Numbered from the stretch's first letter, positions 42,465 to 53,677 are shown. The stretch: 56,972 nt of DNA from Elusimicrobiota bacterium (GCA_022072025.1 JAJVIP010000007.1:213281-270252); one strand, 5' to 3'. Made by a program: numbers and translations. The notes: generated from the letters alone by a model not told the origin.

Positions 42465-43112
42465 TTAGAGGCTTTTGAGTGCTTGAACCGCTTTCACCGG
42501 GTCGGGGGAATTAAAAACTGAATTTCCTGCCACAAGAACCTGAGCGCCTGCTTCTATACATTGCGCGCCTGTTACCGCATCAATTCCACCATCGACTTCA
42601 ATTTTGCAGGACACATGGGTCAATTTTATGGCGGCGGCAATCTCGCGAATCTTGGGAATCATCTCCGCCATAAAGGATTGCCCGCCAAATCCAGGTTCGA
42701 CCGTCATAATTAAAACAACATTCAAGTCCCCCAGATAGGGAATGACTGCCGAGGCGGGCGTCCCGGGTTTAATGGAGATGCCCGGTTTGACGCCGAGCCG
42801 TTTTATTTCGCTGATCACCGCACCGGGGTTTTCTACCGCTTCAATGTGAAACGTCAATCCCCACGCCCCCGCTTTGGCAAATGGTTCAGCATATTTGAGT
42901 GGATCTGTGATCATCAAATGAACATCCAAAGGAAGGTGGGTGTGTTTTTTTAATGATTTGACAACCACCGGTCCGATCGTGAGATTGGGGACAAAGTGCC
43001 CATCCATCACATCCACATGTAACCAATCAGCGCCGGCAGACTCCATCAATTTGGCTTCCTCCGCCAACCGAGCAAAATCCGCTGATAAAATGGAAGGCGC
43101 CACCAAGCTCAT
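42465..43112 (-). CDS. rpe: Ribulose-phosphate 3-epimerase
   Basis: Interconverts ribulose-5-phosphate and xylulose-5-phosphate. 215 residues. APSILSADFARLAEEAKLME at the start, DWLHVDVMDGHFVPNLTIGP with metal and catalytic Asp, LDVHLMITDP, VLIMTVEPGFGGQSF, and CKIEVDGGID with the second Asp. All active-site motifs are intact. It is the last gene of the long ATP synthase operon, and its start overlaps the PASTA gene's stop by 4 bases. Confidence 0.96.
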   Translation of the reverse strand: MSLVAPSILSADFARLAEEAKLMESAGADWLHVDVMDGHFVPNLTIGPVVVKSLKKHTHLPLDVHLMITDPLKYAEPFAKAGAWGLTFHIEAVENPGAVISEIKRLGVKPGISIKPGTPASAVIPYLGDLNVVLIMTVEPGFGGQSFMAEMIPKIREIAAAIKLTHVSCKIEVDGGIDAVTGAQCIEAGAQVLVAGNSVFNSPDPVKAVQALKSL

Positions 43113-44065
43113 GGCTCGACCACCCGCTCTTCTTTCAAAACGTCGTCCACGTACACGCGAAAACGGGTTGGTACTGTGACGGCCACCGGCACCTCAATCA
43201 GCGTCCCCCCCTTATGCCTTCCTTCATAAATTTGTGATTCACCTTTGTCATTTCGCGCCATGATCTTGACTGTGACCTCCACCGGATCTCCCGGAACAGA
43301 GAATGTAAACCGAGGAGCGGCCCCCGACACAGAAACGATGGTGACCATCACGTCTTGATCTTCCATCAACGGTTGGCCAGGGGTGGGAACCTGCTTGACC
43401 ACCGTTCCCGTCAATCCCACCGCTTTGGGGTCCTCTTTAATTTTAACCTTCGCATTGACCCCGGTGGCCCATTGAGTGACTTCTTCCATGCTTTTTCCAA
43501 TGAAATCGGGCAAGAGCGGAAGCCCGACCGGGGGAGATCCCTTCGAAACTTCCACATCCACAAACGCACCTCGTGTTACCACAGTTCCTGAACTGGGGGC
43601 CTGCGACAAAACTTGGCTTTTGGGAAAATCCATGGAGTAGACCTCAGTCACTGCGCCCATTTGAATTCCCTCCACCGCCAGCAGACTTTGAGCTTCAGCA
43701 AGAGCTCGACCCAAAATATCGGGGACAAAAACCACTTTTCCGCCTTTGGAGACAACCACACGAATTGATCGGCCGGACCGGACCTGCATTCCCGAGGGCG
43801 GTTGTTGACGAAGGATGGTGCCGGCCGGCAAGCTGTCATCAAAATCCGTCCCATCCTGTTGGAGAGAAAGACCCATGGGCGATACAAGGGCCAACGCGTC
43901 CGATAAACTTTTTCCTTCAACCTTTGGAACCACCACCTCGGGCCGAGAATGCAAAAGGGCGGTCATGATTCGATTGATAGAAAAAGACAACACCCCCATC
44001 ACAATCAATACTCCCAGGCAAGCTATCACCCAAGGTCGTTTTAAATAGGAAAGATATTTTTTCAT
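43109..44065 (-). CDS. Membrane-anchored protein with three PASTA domains, no kinase
   Basis: 318 residues from ATG 44065, which overlaps the rlmN stop by 4 bases. One N-terminal membrane segment (VIACLGVLIVMGVLSFSI) follows a basic patch, so the rest is outside the inner membrane. Three PASTA modules cover about 40-108, 109-177 and 180-247; each has the S-x(2)-A start and the PGTxV-type end (VSKG, SKGS, VSVSG). A final beta domain of 65 residues follows. PASTA repeats usually sit on Ser/Thr kinases or penicillin-binding proteins and sense peptidoglycan. Here the kinase part is absent. Confidence 0.88.
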   Translation of the reverse strand: MKKYLSYLKRPWVIACLGVLIVMGVLSFSINRIMTALLHSRPEVVVPKVEGKSLSDALALVSPMGLSLQQDGTDFDDSLPAGTILRQQPPSGMQVRSGRSIRVVVSKGGKVVFVPDILGRALAEAQSLLAVEGIQMGAVTEVYSMDFPKSQVLSQAPSSGTVVTRGAFVDVEVSKGSPPVGLPLLPDFIGKSMEEVTQWATGVNAKVKIKEDPKAVGLTGTVVKQVPTPGQPLMEDQDVMVTIVSVSGAAPRFTFSVPGDPVEVTVKIMARNDKGESQIYEGRHKGGTLIEVPVAVTVPTRFRVYVDDVLKEERVVEP

Positions 44066-45111
44066 CTGGCTTCTCCCAATTGTCCACACCCGGCGCCGAT
44101 ATCCACACCCTGCGGCTTGCGCAAGCGAACCGGCACCCGCCGCGCAGTCAAAATTTCTTTGAAGGTCTCTATCCTTTCCTCCGTGGGCCTTTTATACGAA
44201 AGACCCGGGACCGGATTATAGGCAATCAAATTCACCCAATAATCACCATGTTCAGCCGGACCGCGAACCAAATTGGCCAAACGCTTCGCATCCTGGTCAG
44301 AATCATTGACCCCTTGGAGCACAATATACTCGAAAGTCACTCGCGACTTGGTTTGCATGGAGTAGAATTTTGCGGCGGTCATAAGTTCGCGAATCGTCCA
44401 CTTCGAAGACTTGGGAAGAAGTTTTTTTCTCAGCTCATCATTGGAGGCGTGAAGCGAAATAGCCAAATTCACCTTGGGCGCCTCCTTGGCCAACATTTCA
44501 ATTTGAGGAACCAGTCCGCAGGTTGACACTGTGACATGACGCGCGCCAAAATGAAGCGCCAACGGAGACCGAATCAGTTGAAGCGCCATCACCAGATTCC
44601 GGTAATTGGCCAAAGGTTCCCCCATTCCCATAAACAGGATGCTGTCGAGCGGTTGACCTGACGCATCTTCCACAATCATTATTTGGTCCAAAATTTCGGT
44701 GGGTGTCAGATTTCTTTCATAGGGGACTTTCCCAGAGGCACAAAATACGCATCCCCAAGCGCATCCCACTTGGGTTGAGACACACAAGGACCGGCGCTCC
44801 TCAAAAGGCAAATAGACGCAGGACACTTTTTTGTCGTCTTTGGTATTAAAGAAATAACGGGTGGTTCCATCTTCTTGAGAGGTCACGGCATGGTCCAACT
44901 CCAAAGACCGAATATGATAACCGGTTTCCATTTTGCTTCGGAAGGGCCCTGGTAAATTGGACATCTTTTTAAATTCGCTGACCCGCTTTTTAAAAATCCA
45001 CTCGGCCAATTGTCCCGCTCGAAAGGGTTTTTCCCCTTTCTCCACCACCAAGGTCGGCCATTCCTCCATTGGAATATCGAGCAACGCTTTCTTTTCAAAA
45101 TTTTTATCCAA
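44062..45111 (-). CDS. rlmN: 23S rRNA/tRNA (adenine-C2)-methyltransferase
   Basis: A radical SAM enzyme that methylates A2503 of 23S rRNA and A37 of some tRNAs. 349 residues from TTG 45111, which has GGGAG 6 bases upstream and overlaps the fmt stop; a longer frame to 45192 lies inside fmt. The cluster motif is CAWGCVFC (CX3CX2C). GMGEPLANYRNLVMAL, VTVSTCGLVPQIEMLAK and LAISLHASNDELRKKL follow. The acceptor Cys is in GAGCGQL near the end. It sits between fmt and the PASTA gene. Confidence 0.93.
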   Translation of the reverse strand: MDKNFEKKALLDIPMEEWPTLVVEKGEKPFRAGQLAEWIFKKRVSEFKKMSNLPGPFRSKMETGYHIRSLELDHAVTSQEDGTTRYFFNTKDDKKVSCVYLPFEERRSLCVSTQVGCAWGCVFCASGKVPYERNLTPTEILDQIMIVEDASGQPLDSILFMGMGEPLANYRNLVMALQLIRSPLALHFGARHVTVSTCGLVPQIEMLAKEAPKVNLAISLHASNDELRKKLLPKSSKWTIRELMTAAKFYSMQTKSRVTFEYIVLQGVNDSDQDAKRLANLVRGPAEHGDYWVNLIAYNPVPGLSYKRPTEERIETFKEILTARRVPVRLRKPQGVDIGAGCGQLGEAR

Positions 45112-46048
45112 GTTTGTCTCCCAAACGAAGTCCCGCTCCTTGCCAGAAGGACCAAGCGGACATGGTCTTTTTCCCGGCGGGCCGAACCTCAAGAAGCAAC
45201 ACCTGCCCCTCTCCCGTTTGCACGACTAGGCCTTGGTCCTTGACGGCGTCCGTAATGACTCCAGAAGGTCCGGTTGATTTCTCGTTCAGGACTCTGGATT
45301 TCAATATTTTAAGTTGCTTGCGTTCGCCCGTCCGTGGAGAAATGAAAGTGTAAGCCACAGGCCACTCGCAAAGACCACGAACCAAGTTGACTATTTTTTG
45401 GGACGGTTGTTGCCAGTCTATGGCTCCCATTTCCTTCTTGAGAAGAGGGGCAACACTTACTTTTCCGGTTTGGGGCGTTCGTATCCAATTCCCTTTTTCC
45501 GCGTCTTCAATCACTTGCTTGAGCACGCGAAGGCCCAGCGGAACAAGTTTGGCCTGAAGCAAGGTGGCGTTATCATCGGGAGATATGGAAACAGCGCCTT
45601 GATGAAACAGGGGTCCCGAATCCAACCCTTCTTCAATCCAAAACGCGGAAACGCCCGTTTCATTTTCACCATTGATCAAAGCCCACTGCATGGGCGCGGC
45701 GCCGCGATATTGAGGCAACAATGAAAAGTGAATATTCACGCATCCCGCTTTGGGGATTGAAAAAACGGATCGAGGAAGGATGCGGCCATAGGCCACCACA
45801 ATTCCGATATCGGCTTGGGTATCACTTAAGGACTGAATTATTTTCGAATCCCAAGGTCCCGCTGGCTGAAAAACAGGAATGCCTTTTTTGTCCGCGAAAA
45901 CTTTTGTGGGAGGCGGTGTCAATTCGTATCCACGGCCCACCGGTTCATCGGGACGGCAAACCACCCCGACGACGTTGCTATGCTGGGACAACCAATGAAG
46001 GAAAGGAACCGCGATTTCAGGCGTGCCGAAAAATAAGACCTTTACCAC
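45104..46048 (-). CDS. fmt: Methionyl-tRNA formyltransferase
   Basis: Formylates initiator Met-tRNA using 10-formyl-tetrahydrofolate. 314 residues. VLFFGTPEIAVPFLHWL opens the Rossmann domain. The catalytic block is VNIHFSLLPQYRGAAPMQWALINGE near residue 110 with Asn, His and the SLLP loop, followed by GVSAFWIEEGLDSGP. The C-terminal beta-barrel domain is present. It overlaps def by 7 bases; the def-fmt pair is common in bacteria and joins addition and removal of the formyl group. Confidence 0.96.
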   Translation of the reverse strand: MVKVLFFGTPEIAVPFLHWLSQHSNVVGVVCRPDEPVGRGYELTPPPTKVFADKKGIPVFQPAGPWDSKIIQSLSDTQADIGIVVAYGRILPRSVFSIPKAGCVNIHFSLLPQYRGAAPMQWALINGENETGVSAFWIEEGLDSGPLFHQGAVSISPDDNATLLQAKLVPLGLRVLKQVIEDAEKGNWIRTPQTGKVSVAPLLKKEMGAIDWQQPSQKIVNLVRGLCEWPVAYTFISPRTGERKQLKILKSRVLNEKSTGPSGVITDAVKDQGLVVQTGEGQVLLLEVRPAGKKTMSAWSFWQGAGLRLGDKLG

Positions 46049-46554
46049 AACCCTTCTTTTTTGAGCTTGCGGATGGCCAACGCCATTTGAAATTTTCGTT
46101 TGATCCGCGCGCGGTTGATGATAAGTTTTCCGTCCAAATGATCAATCTCATGCTGAAGACACCTCGCCAAGAGCCCGTCCCCGGTGATGGTGATCGGAAG
46201 CCCTTTTTCGTTCAAAGCCGATACCGTGACTTTTTCGGAGCGTTTGATGAGAGCGCCACCCACATGAGGGAGCGAAAGACACCCTTCATCACTGTCCACC
46301 TTTCCTTCACGTTTCACAATTTTGGGGTTGATCATCACAAACTGATTTCGTTTTTTATCAGGCGTCACGTTCACCACCGCCAAGCGCAGCGAGACCCCCA
46401 CCTGCGGCGCCGCCAAACCGATTCCCTGCGCGGCGTACATGGTGGCATACATATCTTGAATGAGTTGTTGAAGCTCGGGGCCCAAATCCTGCACCGGAGA
46501 AGCCACTTTTCTTAACACCGGTTCTCCATGTTTCGTGATGCGCAAGATCGCCAT
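46042..46554 (-). CDS. def: Peptide deformylase
   Basis: Removes the formyl group from nascent proteins. 170 residues. Motif 1 GIGLAAPQVGV, motif 2 EGCLSLP with the metal Cys, and motif 3 QHEIDHLDG with two metal His and the catalytic Glu are all intact. The start ATG shares a base with the atpC stop, so it is read from the ATP synthase transcript. The arrangement atpC-def-fmt is unusual but tight. Confidence 0.96.
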   Translation of the reverse strand: MAILRITKHGEPVLRKVASPVQDLGPELQQLIQDMYATMYAAQGIGLAAPQVGVSLRLAVVNVTPDKKRNQFVMINPKIVKREGKVDSDEGCLSLPHVGGALIKRSEKVTVSALNEKGLPITITGDGLLARCLQHEIDHLDGKLIINRARIKRKFQMALAIRKLKKEGLW

Positions 46555-46991
46555 TATCGAACCCCTTCAGGCTTCTGCTTGCGCCATTGTTTTTCGCCGA
46601 TTTTAATTCGAAGAACGGCGCGACTTAACGCCGCCTCCACTTTGGCCAATTCTTCGCCCGTCATATCGGCTTGCGGTTCTTTTAATTTGGCTTTCGCCCG
46701 TTCGGCCGCCAATCGAGCCCGTTCGACATCGATCTGATCAGAGAATTCGGCGGTTTCGGCGAAAATATAGACCCGACTTCCTTCCTTGACTTCCAAGAAA
46801 CCGCCCGTGACAGCAATGTATTGAGAATTGTTTCCTTTTTTCAGACGAAGAATGCCGTAGGACAACTGGGTCAAAAGTGGCGCGTGGCGCGGCAAAATGC
46901 CGATTTCGCCTTGAGGAGTTGGCGCTGCGATAAAGTCGACATCATCGCTAAAAGCCAACCGCTCTGGAGTTGCGAGCTCAACGTGAATCAA
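46554..46991 (-). CDS. atpC: ATP synthase F1 epsilon subunit
   Basis: 145 residues, a regulatory stalk subunit. The N-terminal beta-sandwich MIHVELATPERLAFSDDVDFIAAPTPQGEIGILPRHAPLL and GGFLEVKEGSRVYIFAETAE are typical. The C-terminal helical hairpin is present and charged. It directly follows atpD with no gap. Confidence 0.95.
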   Translation of the reverse strand: MIHVELATPERLAFSDDVDFIAAPTPQGEIGILPRHAPLLTQLSYGILRLKKGNNSQYIAVTGGFLEVKEGSRVYIFAETAEFSDQIDVERARLAAERAKAKLKEPQADMTGEELAKVEAALSRAVLRIKIGEKQWRKQKPEGVR

Positions 46992-48596
<1,605 letters not shown>

Positions 48597-48631
48597 ACTT
48601 TCCAAATGTCGCATCACTTATGTCGCTTGTA

Positions 48632-49504
48632 TTAATTCTGCAATGCTTCCGCGCCGCTCACGATCTCCGCCAATTCTTTGGTGATTCCCGCTTGGCGCAC
48701 TTTGTTCATGGTGAGCGTTAACGAAGAAATTAAATCACGCGCATTGTTGGTGGCATTTTCCATGGCGGTCATGCGCGCGGCCAATTCGGCGGCTTGAGAC
48801 TCGAGCAAAATTCGAAAAATCTGCGCTTTGAGATAACGCGGCAACAATTCCTCAAGAATTTCTTGGCGGTTGGGTTCGTAAATGAAATCTTGGTGGGGTT
48901 TCGCCGCAGGCAAAGCGGACATGGGAAGCAAAGGTTTCACCACCAACTGTTGCTGAAGCCGAGACTTAAATTCGTTGTAGATAAAAACGATTCCGCGCGT
49001 ATCCGTATTTAGAAAAGTGTCGATCAATTCCGAGCCAATGATTTCCGCCTGCGTGTATTGAAGCTGCTGAAAAATTCCCACATATTCTTTTTCAATGTTT
49101 TTCGAGAATCGCCGGAAGAAATCTCTCCCTTTCTTTCCCACCAGCCACAGTCGAAGGTTCAAATCCTGATGTTCGCGAAGGTATTGCGTGGCTTTTCGTA
49201 TCAAATTGGCATTGAACCCGCCGCACAAGCCGCGGTCGGAGGTGACGAGCACCACGTCCAAACGGCGGCTGTCCCTTTGTTGCAGGAGCGGATGAAGTTC
49301 GAGGGCCGTCTCCTTATTTTCCTGAATCAGATAGGAAATTTCTTGAAGCAAAAGCTCCAATTTATCCACAAAGGGCCGGGCCGAGAGAATACGTTCTTGG
49401 GCGCGGCTCAGCCTTGCCGCCGACACCATTTTCATCGCTTTGGTGATCTGCTGCGTGGATTTGACCGACTTAACTTTTTGCCGGAGTTCTCTAAGAGAAG
49501 CCAT
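48632..49504 (-). CDS. atpG: ATP synthase F1 gamma subunit
   Basis: Central rotor shaft, 290 residues. The N-terminal helix RELRQKVKSVKSTQQITKAMKMVSAARLSRAQ and the C-terminal helix with MTAMENATNNARDLISSLTLTMNKVRQAGITKELAEIVSGAEAL are the conserved coiled pair. VLVTSDRGLCGGFNANL is also typical. It starts 12 bases after atpA. Confidence 0.97.
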   Translation of the reverse strand: MASLRELRQKVKSVKSTQQITKAMKMVSAARLSRAQERILSARPFVDKLELLLQEISYLIQENKETALELHPLLQQRDSRRLDVVLVTSDRGLCGGFNANLIRKATQYLREHQDLNLRLWLVGKKGRDFFRRFSKNIEKEYVGIFQQLQYTQAEIIGSELIDTFLNTDTRGIVFIYNEFKSRLQQQLVVKPLLPMSALPAAKPHQDFIYEPNRQEILEELLPRYLKAQIFRILLESQAAELAARMTAMENATNNARDLISSLTLTMNKVRQAGITKELAEIVSGAEALQN

Positions 49505-49516
49505 GGGTTTGAGATC

Positions 49517-51034
49517 CTACTTCTCTGAAAACCCTTTCTTAAAGTCGTTGATCAGTTGTCCCAGCTTCTCCATAAAGGCGTCCGACATTTTGTCACCCTT
49601 CTTAATTTCCGAAAACACATCGGGGGCCTTGGATTCCAGACTGGCCAAAAGTTTCGATTCGAATTCGCGCACCCGGTTGACCGGAACATCATCCAAAAAG
49701 CCTTTCACGCCGGCAAAAATAACCACCACCTGTTTGGCGACGTCCATCGGAACATATTGCCCTTGTTTTAAAAGCTCCACCATGCGCTGCCCACGGGAAA
49801 GTTTGGCCAAGGACGTTTTGTCGAGCTCGGAGGCGAATTGAGCGAAGGCGGCGAGTTCGTTGTACTGCGCCAAATCAAGCCGGAGAGCGCCGGCAATCTG
49901 ACGCATGGCTTTTATTTGAGCGCTGCCGCCGACCCGAGAAACCGATAGACCCACGTTGACGGCAGGACGAACACCTGAATAAAAAAGGCTGCTTTCCAGG
50001 TAAATTTGCCCGTCCGTGATGGAGATCACGTTCGTTGGAATATAGGCCGACACGTCGCTGGCTTGCGTCTCAATAATAGGAAGCGCGGTAATGGACCCGC
50101 CCCCATGCTCTTTTGACAGTTTGCAAGCGCGCTCGAGCAAACGCGAATGGAGGTAGAACACATCTCCCGGATAGGCTTCGCGGCCGGGAGGTCGGCGAAG
50201 CAAAAGCGACATTTGCCGGTAGGCCTGAGCATGTTTGGTCAGATCGTCATAGACGCAAAGGACATGTTGGCCATTCCAGGAAAATTCTTCGCCCATCGTC
50301 ACACCGGAATATGGCGCCAAATATTGAAGCGGGGCTTGTTCGGCCGCGCTGGAGGCCACCACAATGGTGTAATCCATCGCTCCCGCATCGGTGAGAGTTT
50401 GGACCACCGAGGCAACCGTGGATTGTTTTTGTCCCACTGCCACATAAATACAAATGGGGCGGTCTTTGGTATTTTTTTGGTTGATGATGGTGTCGACCGC
50501 AATGGCCGTTTTTCCGGTTTGGCGATCGCCAATAATCAATTCACGTTGTCCTCGTCCGATCGGAATCATGGCATCGATGGCTTTGATCCCGGTTTGAAGT
50601 GGTTCTCGCACCGATTGGCGGTCCACCACCCCCGAAGCGATCACTTCCACAGGCCTGGTTTTTTTCGTTTTGATGGGGCCTTTGCCATCAATGGGCTGAC
50701 CCAGCGGGTTCACCACACGACCAATGAGTTCCGGGCCCACCGGCACTTCCATGATGCGGCCGGTTCGTTTGACCTGGTCGCCTTCTTTGATGTGGGAATC
50801 TCGCCCCAGAATGGCCACGCCCACCGAGTCGTTTTCCAAATTTAAAACCATGCCATAGGTGTCTTGAGGAAACTGCAAGAGCTCTCCGTTCAAGGCTGAT
50901 TCAAGCCCATACACGCTGGCGATTCCATCTCCAATCTGGAGCACCGTTCCCACTTCTTGTATTTCGGACTTGATATTAATCTCCGCGATCTGCTTTTTAA
51001 TCGCGCTGGTAATTTCTTCTGGTTTTATGGCCAT
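49517..51034 (-). CDS. atpA: ATP synthase F1 alpha subunit
   Basis: Non-catalytic nucleotide-binding subunit, 505 residues. The beta-barrel domain has [27 protein letters not shown]. Walker A is GDRQTGKT near residue 170. The conserved [21 protein letters not shown] is near 360. Length is normal. It starts 11 bases after the atpH stop. Confidence 0.98.
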   Translation of the reverse strand: MAIKPEEITSAIKKQIAEINIKSEIQEVGTVLQIGDGIASVYGLESALNGELLQFPQDTYGMVLNLENDSVGVAILGRDSHIKEGDQVKRTGRIMEVPVGPELIGRVVNPLGQPIDGKGPIKTKKTRPVEVIASGVVDRQSVREPLQTGIKAIDAMIPIGRGQRELIIGDRQTGKTAIAVDTIINQKNTKDRPICIYVAVGQKQSTVASVVQTLTDAGAMDYTIVVASSAAEQAPLQYLAPYSGVTMGEEFSWNGQHVLCVYDDLTKHAQAYRQMSLLLRRPPGREAYPGDVFYLHSRLLERACKLSKEHGGGSITALPIIETQASDVSAYIPTNVISITDGQIYLESSLFYSGVRPAVNVGLSVSRVGGSAQIKAMRQIAGALRLDLAQYNELAAFAQFASELDKTSLAKLSRGQRMVELLKQGQYVPMDVAKQVVVIFAGVKGFLDDVPVNRVREFESKLLASLESKAPDVFSEIKKGDKMSDAFMEKLGQLINDFKKGFSEK

Positions 51035-51045
51035 AAAATATCCTT

Positions 51046-51582
51046 TTAGTTCGCGCTGTGTATCAGCGCCTGTCGAAAGTTTTCAATTCGCCCTTTGATG
51101 CTCGCGTCCAACACTTTGTCGCCCATTTTGACCCACACACCGCCAATCAGGTCTTTTGTGACCTCAAACTGGCCCAACACCTTTCCGCCCAGCCTGGACG
51201 CCAAGCTGGCCTCCACTTCTTTTTTCTGCGCGGGGTTCAGGGGAATGGCCGTTTTGATGAGCGCGCGGTGCAAGCCTTTTTCCGCATCTCCCAAACCAAG
51301 CAATTGCTCATGAATGACGGGGAGCAAATCCAACCGTTTGCGTTCAGCGAGAAGCTCCGTAAAACGCAACGTCAACTTATTTGAAGTCACCGCTCGAATC
51401 AGACGTTGTTTTAACTCCACTTTCACCAACGGATTTAAGAGCAATCGCTTGAAATCAGCGGAAGAACCATAGGCTTGCGATAAATTCCCCAAAGCTTGAA
51501 GCACATCCTCAAGCTCACTTGTTTCAACCGCCACCTGATAAACCGCCTTGGCGTAACGCCGGGCCACTGTCACATTTCTCAT
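51046..51582 (-). CDS. atpH: ATP synthase F1 delta subunit
   Basis: Stator subunit, 178 residues from ATG 51582, with AGGAG 8 bases upstream and a one-base overlap with the atpF stop. [29 protein letters not shown] at the start and the C-terminal [25 protein letters not shown]-type block ([17 protein letters not shown]) fit the family. Sequence is divergent elsewhere, as usual for delta. Confidence 0.93.
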   Translation of the reverse strand: MRNVTVARRYAKAVYQVAVETSELEDVLQALGNLSQAYGSSADFKRLLLNPLVKVELKQRLIRAVTSNKLTLRFTELLAERKRLDLLPVIHEQLLGLGDAEKGLHRALIKTAIPLNPAQKKEVEASLASRLGGKVLGQFEVTKDLIGGVWVKMGDKVLDASIKGRIENFRQALIHSAN

Positions 51583-52079
51583 CAATTGGCTCCTGTGACG
51601 CTTTTTAAAGCGTCCTTAAGAACATCTTCTTGCACACGCGCATCCAAAGACCGGTTGACGATTTTCTCCGCGATCGCCATTGAAAGCCCCGCCACTTCTT
51701 TTTGGAGTTCCCCTTTCAGCCGTTCCGTTTCACCCGCCAAATCACGGCGCCCTTTTTCAAGGGTCCGCTCCGATTCCTCTTTGGCGGCGGTTAAAAGATC
51801 CGCGCGCGCTCTCGCCGCTTCATTCCTGGCCTGGTTCACCATCTCTTGGATGGTGCGCTGAGCTTCCGTCAATTGTGATTCATACTTTAAGCGAAGCGCT
51901 TCTGCTTCAGCTTGGGCTTTTTCCGCCCGCTCCAAATCACCCCTTATTTTCCCTTCGCGTTGATTGATTCCTTCAAGAATGGGCTTCCAAGCCGCTTTCT
52001 TAAGGATCAGAACCAACAGAGCGAAAGTGACGATCGTGGTAATGATCAGACCCAAGTCTGGATTTAAAAGTTTATCCAT
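51582..52079 (-). CDS. atpF: ATP synthase F0 b subunit
   Basis: Stator stalk, 165 residues. One N-terminal membrane helix (LIITTIVTFALLVLILKK) followed by WKPILEGINQREGKIRGDLERAEKAQAEAE and a long right-handed coiled coil to the end. One b gene only; no b' copy is seen. A 59-base spacer separates it from atpE. Confidence 0.94.
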   Translation of the reverse strand: MDKLLNPDLGLIITTIVTFALLVLILKKAAWKPILEGINQREGKIRGDLERAEKAQAEAEALRLKYESQLTEAQRTIQEMVNQARNEAARARADLLTAAKEESERTLEKGRRDLAGETERLKGELQKEVAGLSMAIAEKIVNRSLDARVQEDVLKDALKSVTGAN

Positions 52080-52138
52080 AAATTAATTTATCCCCTCACC
52101 CCAATCCTCTCCCTTATAAGGAAAAGGAGAGAAAATCC

Positions 52139-52435
52139 TTAGTGGGCTTGCGTGGTGGCGGTTGGCGCTGCGTCTGGTTGAGCGACCCCTTCAGGCCCCT
52201 TCTTGAGCGCCAACAACAAGCAAATCACGAGCGCGAAGAGACCCAGGCCTTCGATGAGAGCGGCTGGAATAATCATCGACGTCCTCAAATCGCCGGCGGC
52301 TTCCGGCTGACGTGCCGTTCCATCCAATGCAGCGCTGGCCAAACGAGAAATACCCGAGGCGGCGGAAAACAAGCAGAGACCCGCGCCAAAACCTGCAGCC
52401 AAGTAACCAAGACCAAGAAACAATGTTTGATTCAT
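52139..52435 (-). CDS. atpE: ATP synthase F0 c subunit
   Basis: 98 residues, two membrane helices joined by the polar loop DGTARQPEAAGDLR. The ion-binding carboxylate is Glu in PAALIEGLGLFALVICLLL. The residues after it are Gly-Leu rather than the Ser-Thr of known sodium-binding rings, and the first helix (FSAASGISRLASAALDG) lacks the Gln of that site. This points to proton use. The C-terminal tail of about 20 residues (GPEGVAQPDAAPTATTQAH) is longer than usual. Confidence 0.95.
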   Translation of the reverse strand: MNQTLFLGLGYLAAGFGAGLCLFSAASGISRLASAALDGTARQPEAAGDLRTSMIIPAALIEGLGLFALVICLLLALKKGPEGVAQPDAAPTATTQAH

Positions 52436-52482
52436 TTTTTAGACTCCTATCTGTTTGATTTTTGAGTTGAGTTAAGACCCCG

Positions 52483-53229
52483 TTAATGGGGATGAAGCGT
52501 CGCTCCCACAAAAATGGCCGTGAGGAACGTGAAAATATAAGCCTGAAGAAAACACACGAACGTTTCGAGCACCGACAATCCCACCGCGATGGGAATCGAT
52601 CCCACCGAAACCAGAATTGATCCGAGTAGAAAACTCAGACATAAAAAGGCCAGCAACACGATGTGGCCCGCGAGCATGTTCGCGAACAAACGAATGCAGA
52701 GCGCGAAAGCGCGAGTGAACAAACCCACGATTTCAAGAGGCAACATTAAGGGAACAAGCCAACCCGGCAAACCATGGGGAATAAAATTTTTAAAGTGGTG
52801 AACAAATCCGTGCTCACGGATTCCAGCAATATTAATGAGAAGGAAGGAACAGATGGCAAGGCCCGCGGTGACCGAAATATTGCCTGTGGCGGCCGCCGCG
52901 CCAGGAATCATCCCAATGAGATTCACAAAGAGAATGAAAAAGAAAAGGGTGAGAAAATAAGGGAGGTAGACAAGGCCTTCTTTGCCGGTGTTGGGAACAA
53001 CCACTTCATCGCGAATGAACACAACAAAAATTTCAAGCAACGCGCGAGGACCCGAGGGTACGCGGGGCCAAGCATGGGCGAGAAGCGGCAAGGTTAGGAT
53101 CAGGGCGCCGCAGGCGATCCACATCATCAATACGTGTTTGGTTAACGCAAATGTGATGCCCCCCGCCGTAAACAGCGTGGAAATGCGATGGTCCAAGACG
53201 TGATGTTCCAGAACGTGAAGAAAATCCAT
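52483..53229 (-). CDS. atpB: ATP synthase F0 a subunit
   Basis: Stator channel subunit, 248 residues with five to six membrane helices. The essential Arg is in FTRAFALCIRLFANMLAGHIVLLAFL. NLIGMIPGAAAATGNISVTAGLAICSF is the conserved middle block. ATG 53229 shares its first base with the stop of the AtpI-like gene (TAATG). Confidence 0.95.
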   Translation of the reverse strand: MDFLHVLEHHVLDHRISTLFTAGGITFALTKHVLMMWIACGALILTLPLLAHAWPRVPSGPRALLEIFVVFIRDEVVVPNTGKEGLVYLPYFLTLFFFILFVNLIGMIPGAAAATGNISVTAGLAICSFLLINIAGIREHGFVHHFKNFIPHGLPGWLVPLMLPLEIVGLFTRAFALCIRLFANMLAGHIVLLAFLCLSFLLGSILVSVGSIPIAVGLSVLETFVCFLQAYIFTFLTAIFVGATLHPH

Positions 53230-53510
53230 TATTTTTTCGGGGTTAGAAAAAGCCTGACCTCAACTATTAAAAATAACATCGTGGCAATCGCGAGACTGAT
53301 CAACGTCGCCACCAAATCCAAACTTGTGAACTGATAAACCACAAACGCGATGAATCCAAAAAACACGAAGCGCGCCAACGTGCTCACGCCCCACACTGTA
53401 TAAAAAAACTTTTTATTCCAAGCCCATTTGAGCAGCGCCACCGACACAGACGCTTGAAAAAACGCCAGAACCAGCCCGACGATGATTCCCTTTTGTATCG
53501 TTTGATTCAC
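53229..53510 (-). CDS. AtpI-like small membrane protein
   Basis: 93 residues starting at GTG 53510, which overlaps the AtpZ stop (GTGA). About three to four membrane helices. There is no strong motif, but the position between atpZ and atpB is where AtpI, an assembly factor for the c ring, is found. The name rests mostly on position and topology. Confidence 0.65.
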   Translation of the reverse strand: MNQTIQKGIIVGLVLAFFQASVSVALLKWAWNKKFFYTVWGVSTLARFVFFGFIAFVVYQFTSLDLVATLISLAIATMLFLIVEVRLFLTPKK

Positions 53511-53677
53511 GGCTTGGAGATAAATTTCCGGAGAAAACTATAAAGACCAACAACAATGCCCACGCCCGCCCCTCCCAACATGAACCACGGTGAAGTGCCC
53601 AACCGCTTGTCCAACGCAAGCCCGACAAAAATAAAAATCAACAACGTCACAGCCAATTGCATCCCTTCGGAGGCCAT
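53507..53677 (-). CDS. AtpZ-like small membrane protein
   Basis: 56 residues from ATG 53677, first gene of the ATP synthase operon. MQLAVTLLIFIFVGLALDKRLGTSPWFMLGGAGVGIVVGLYSF fits the AtpZ family: two helices around a D-x-R-x-G-T-x-PW loop. The same frame continues upstream through a basic stretch encoded by two A8 runs and a C5 run to an AGGAG at about 53750. A longer form could exist, but no normal start codon is found there. AtpZ proteins occur with AtpI ahead of bacterial atp genes. Confidence 0.75.
   Translation of the reverse strand: MASEGMQLAVTLLIFIFVGLALDKRLGTSPWFMLGGAGVGIVVGLYSFLRKFISKP

Noticed and set aside
45721-46515. 264-codon open frame on the plus strand
   Set aside because: It lies antisense to def and fmt, which have complete catalytic motifs; His/Arg-rich translation is typical of a shadow frame.
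50147-50845. 232-codon open frame on the plus strand
   Set aside because: Antisense to atpA; no ribosome binding site, composition of a shadow frame.
53413-53628. 71-codon minus-strand frame upstream of atpB
   Set aside because: Its sequence is the out-of-frame reading of AtpZ and the AtpI-like gene; the AtpZ frame has family-like residues and correct junctions.
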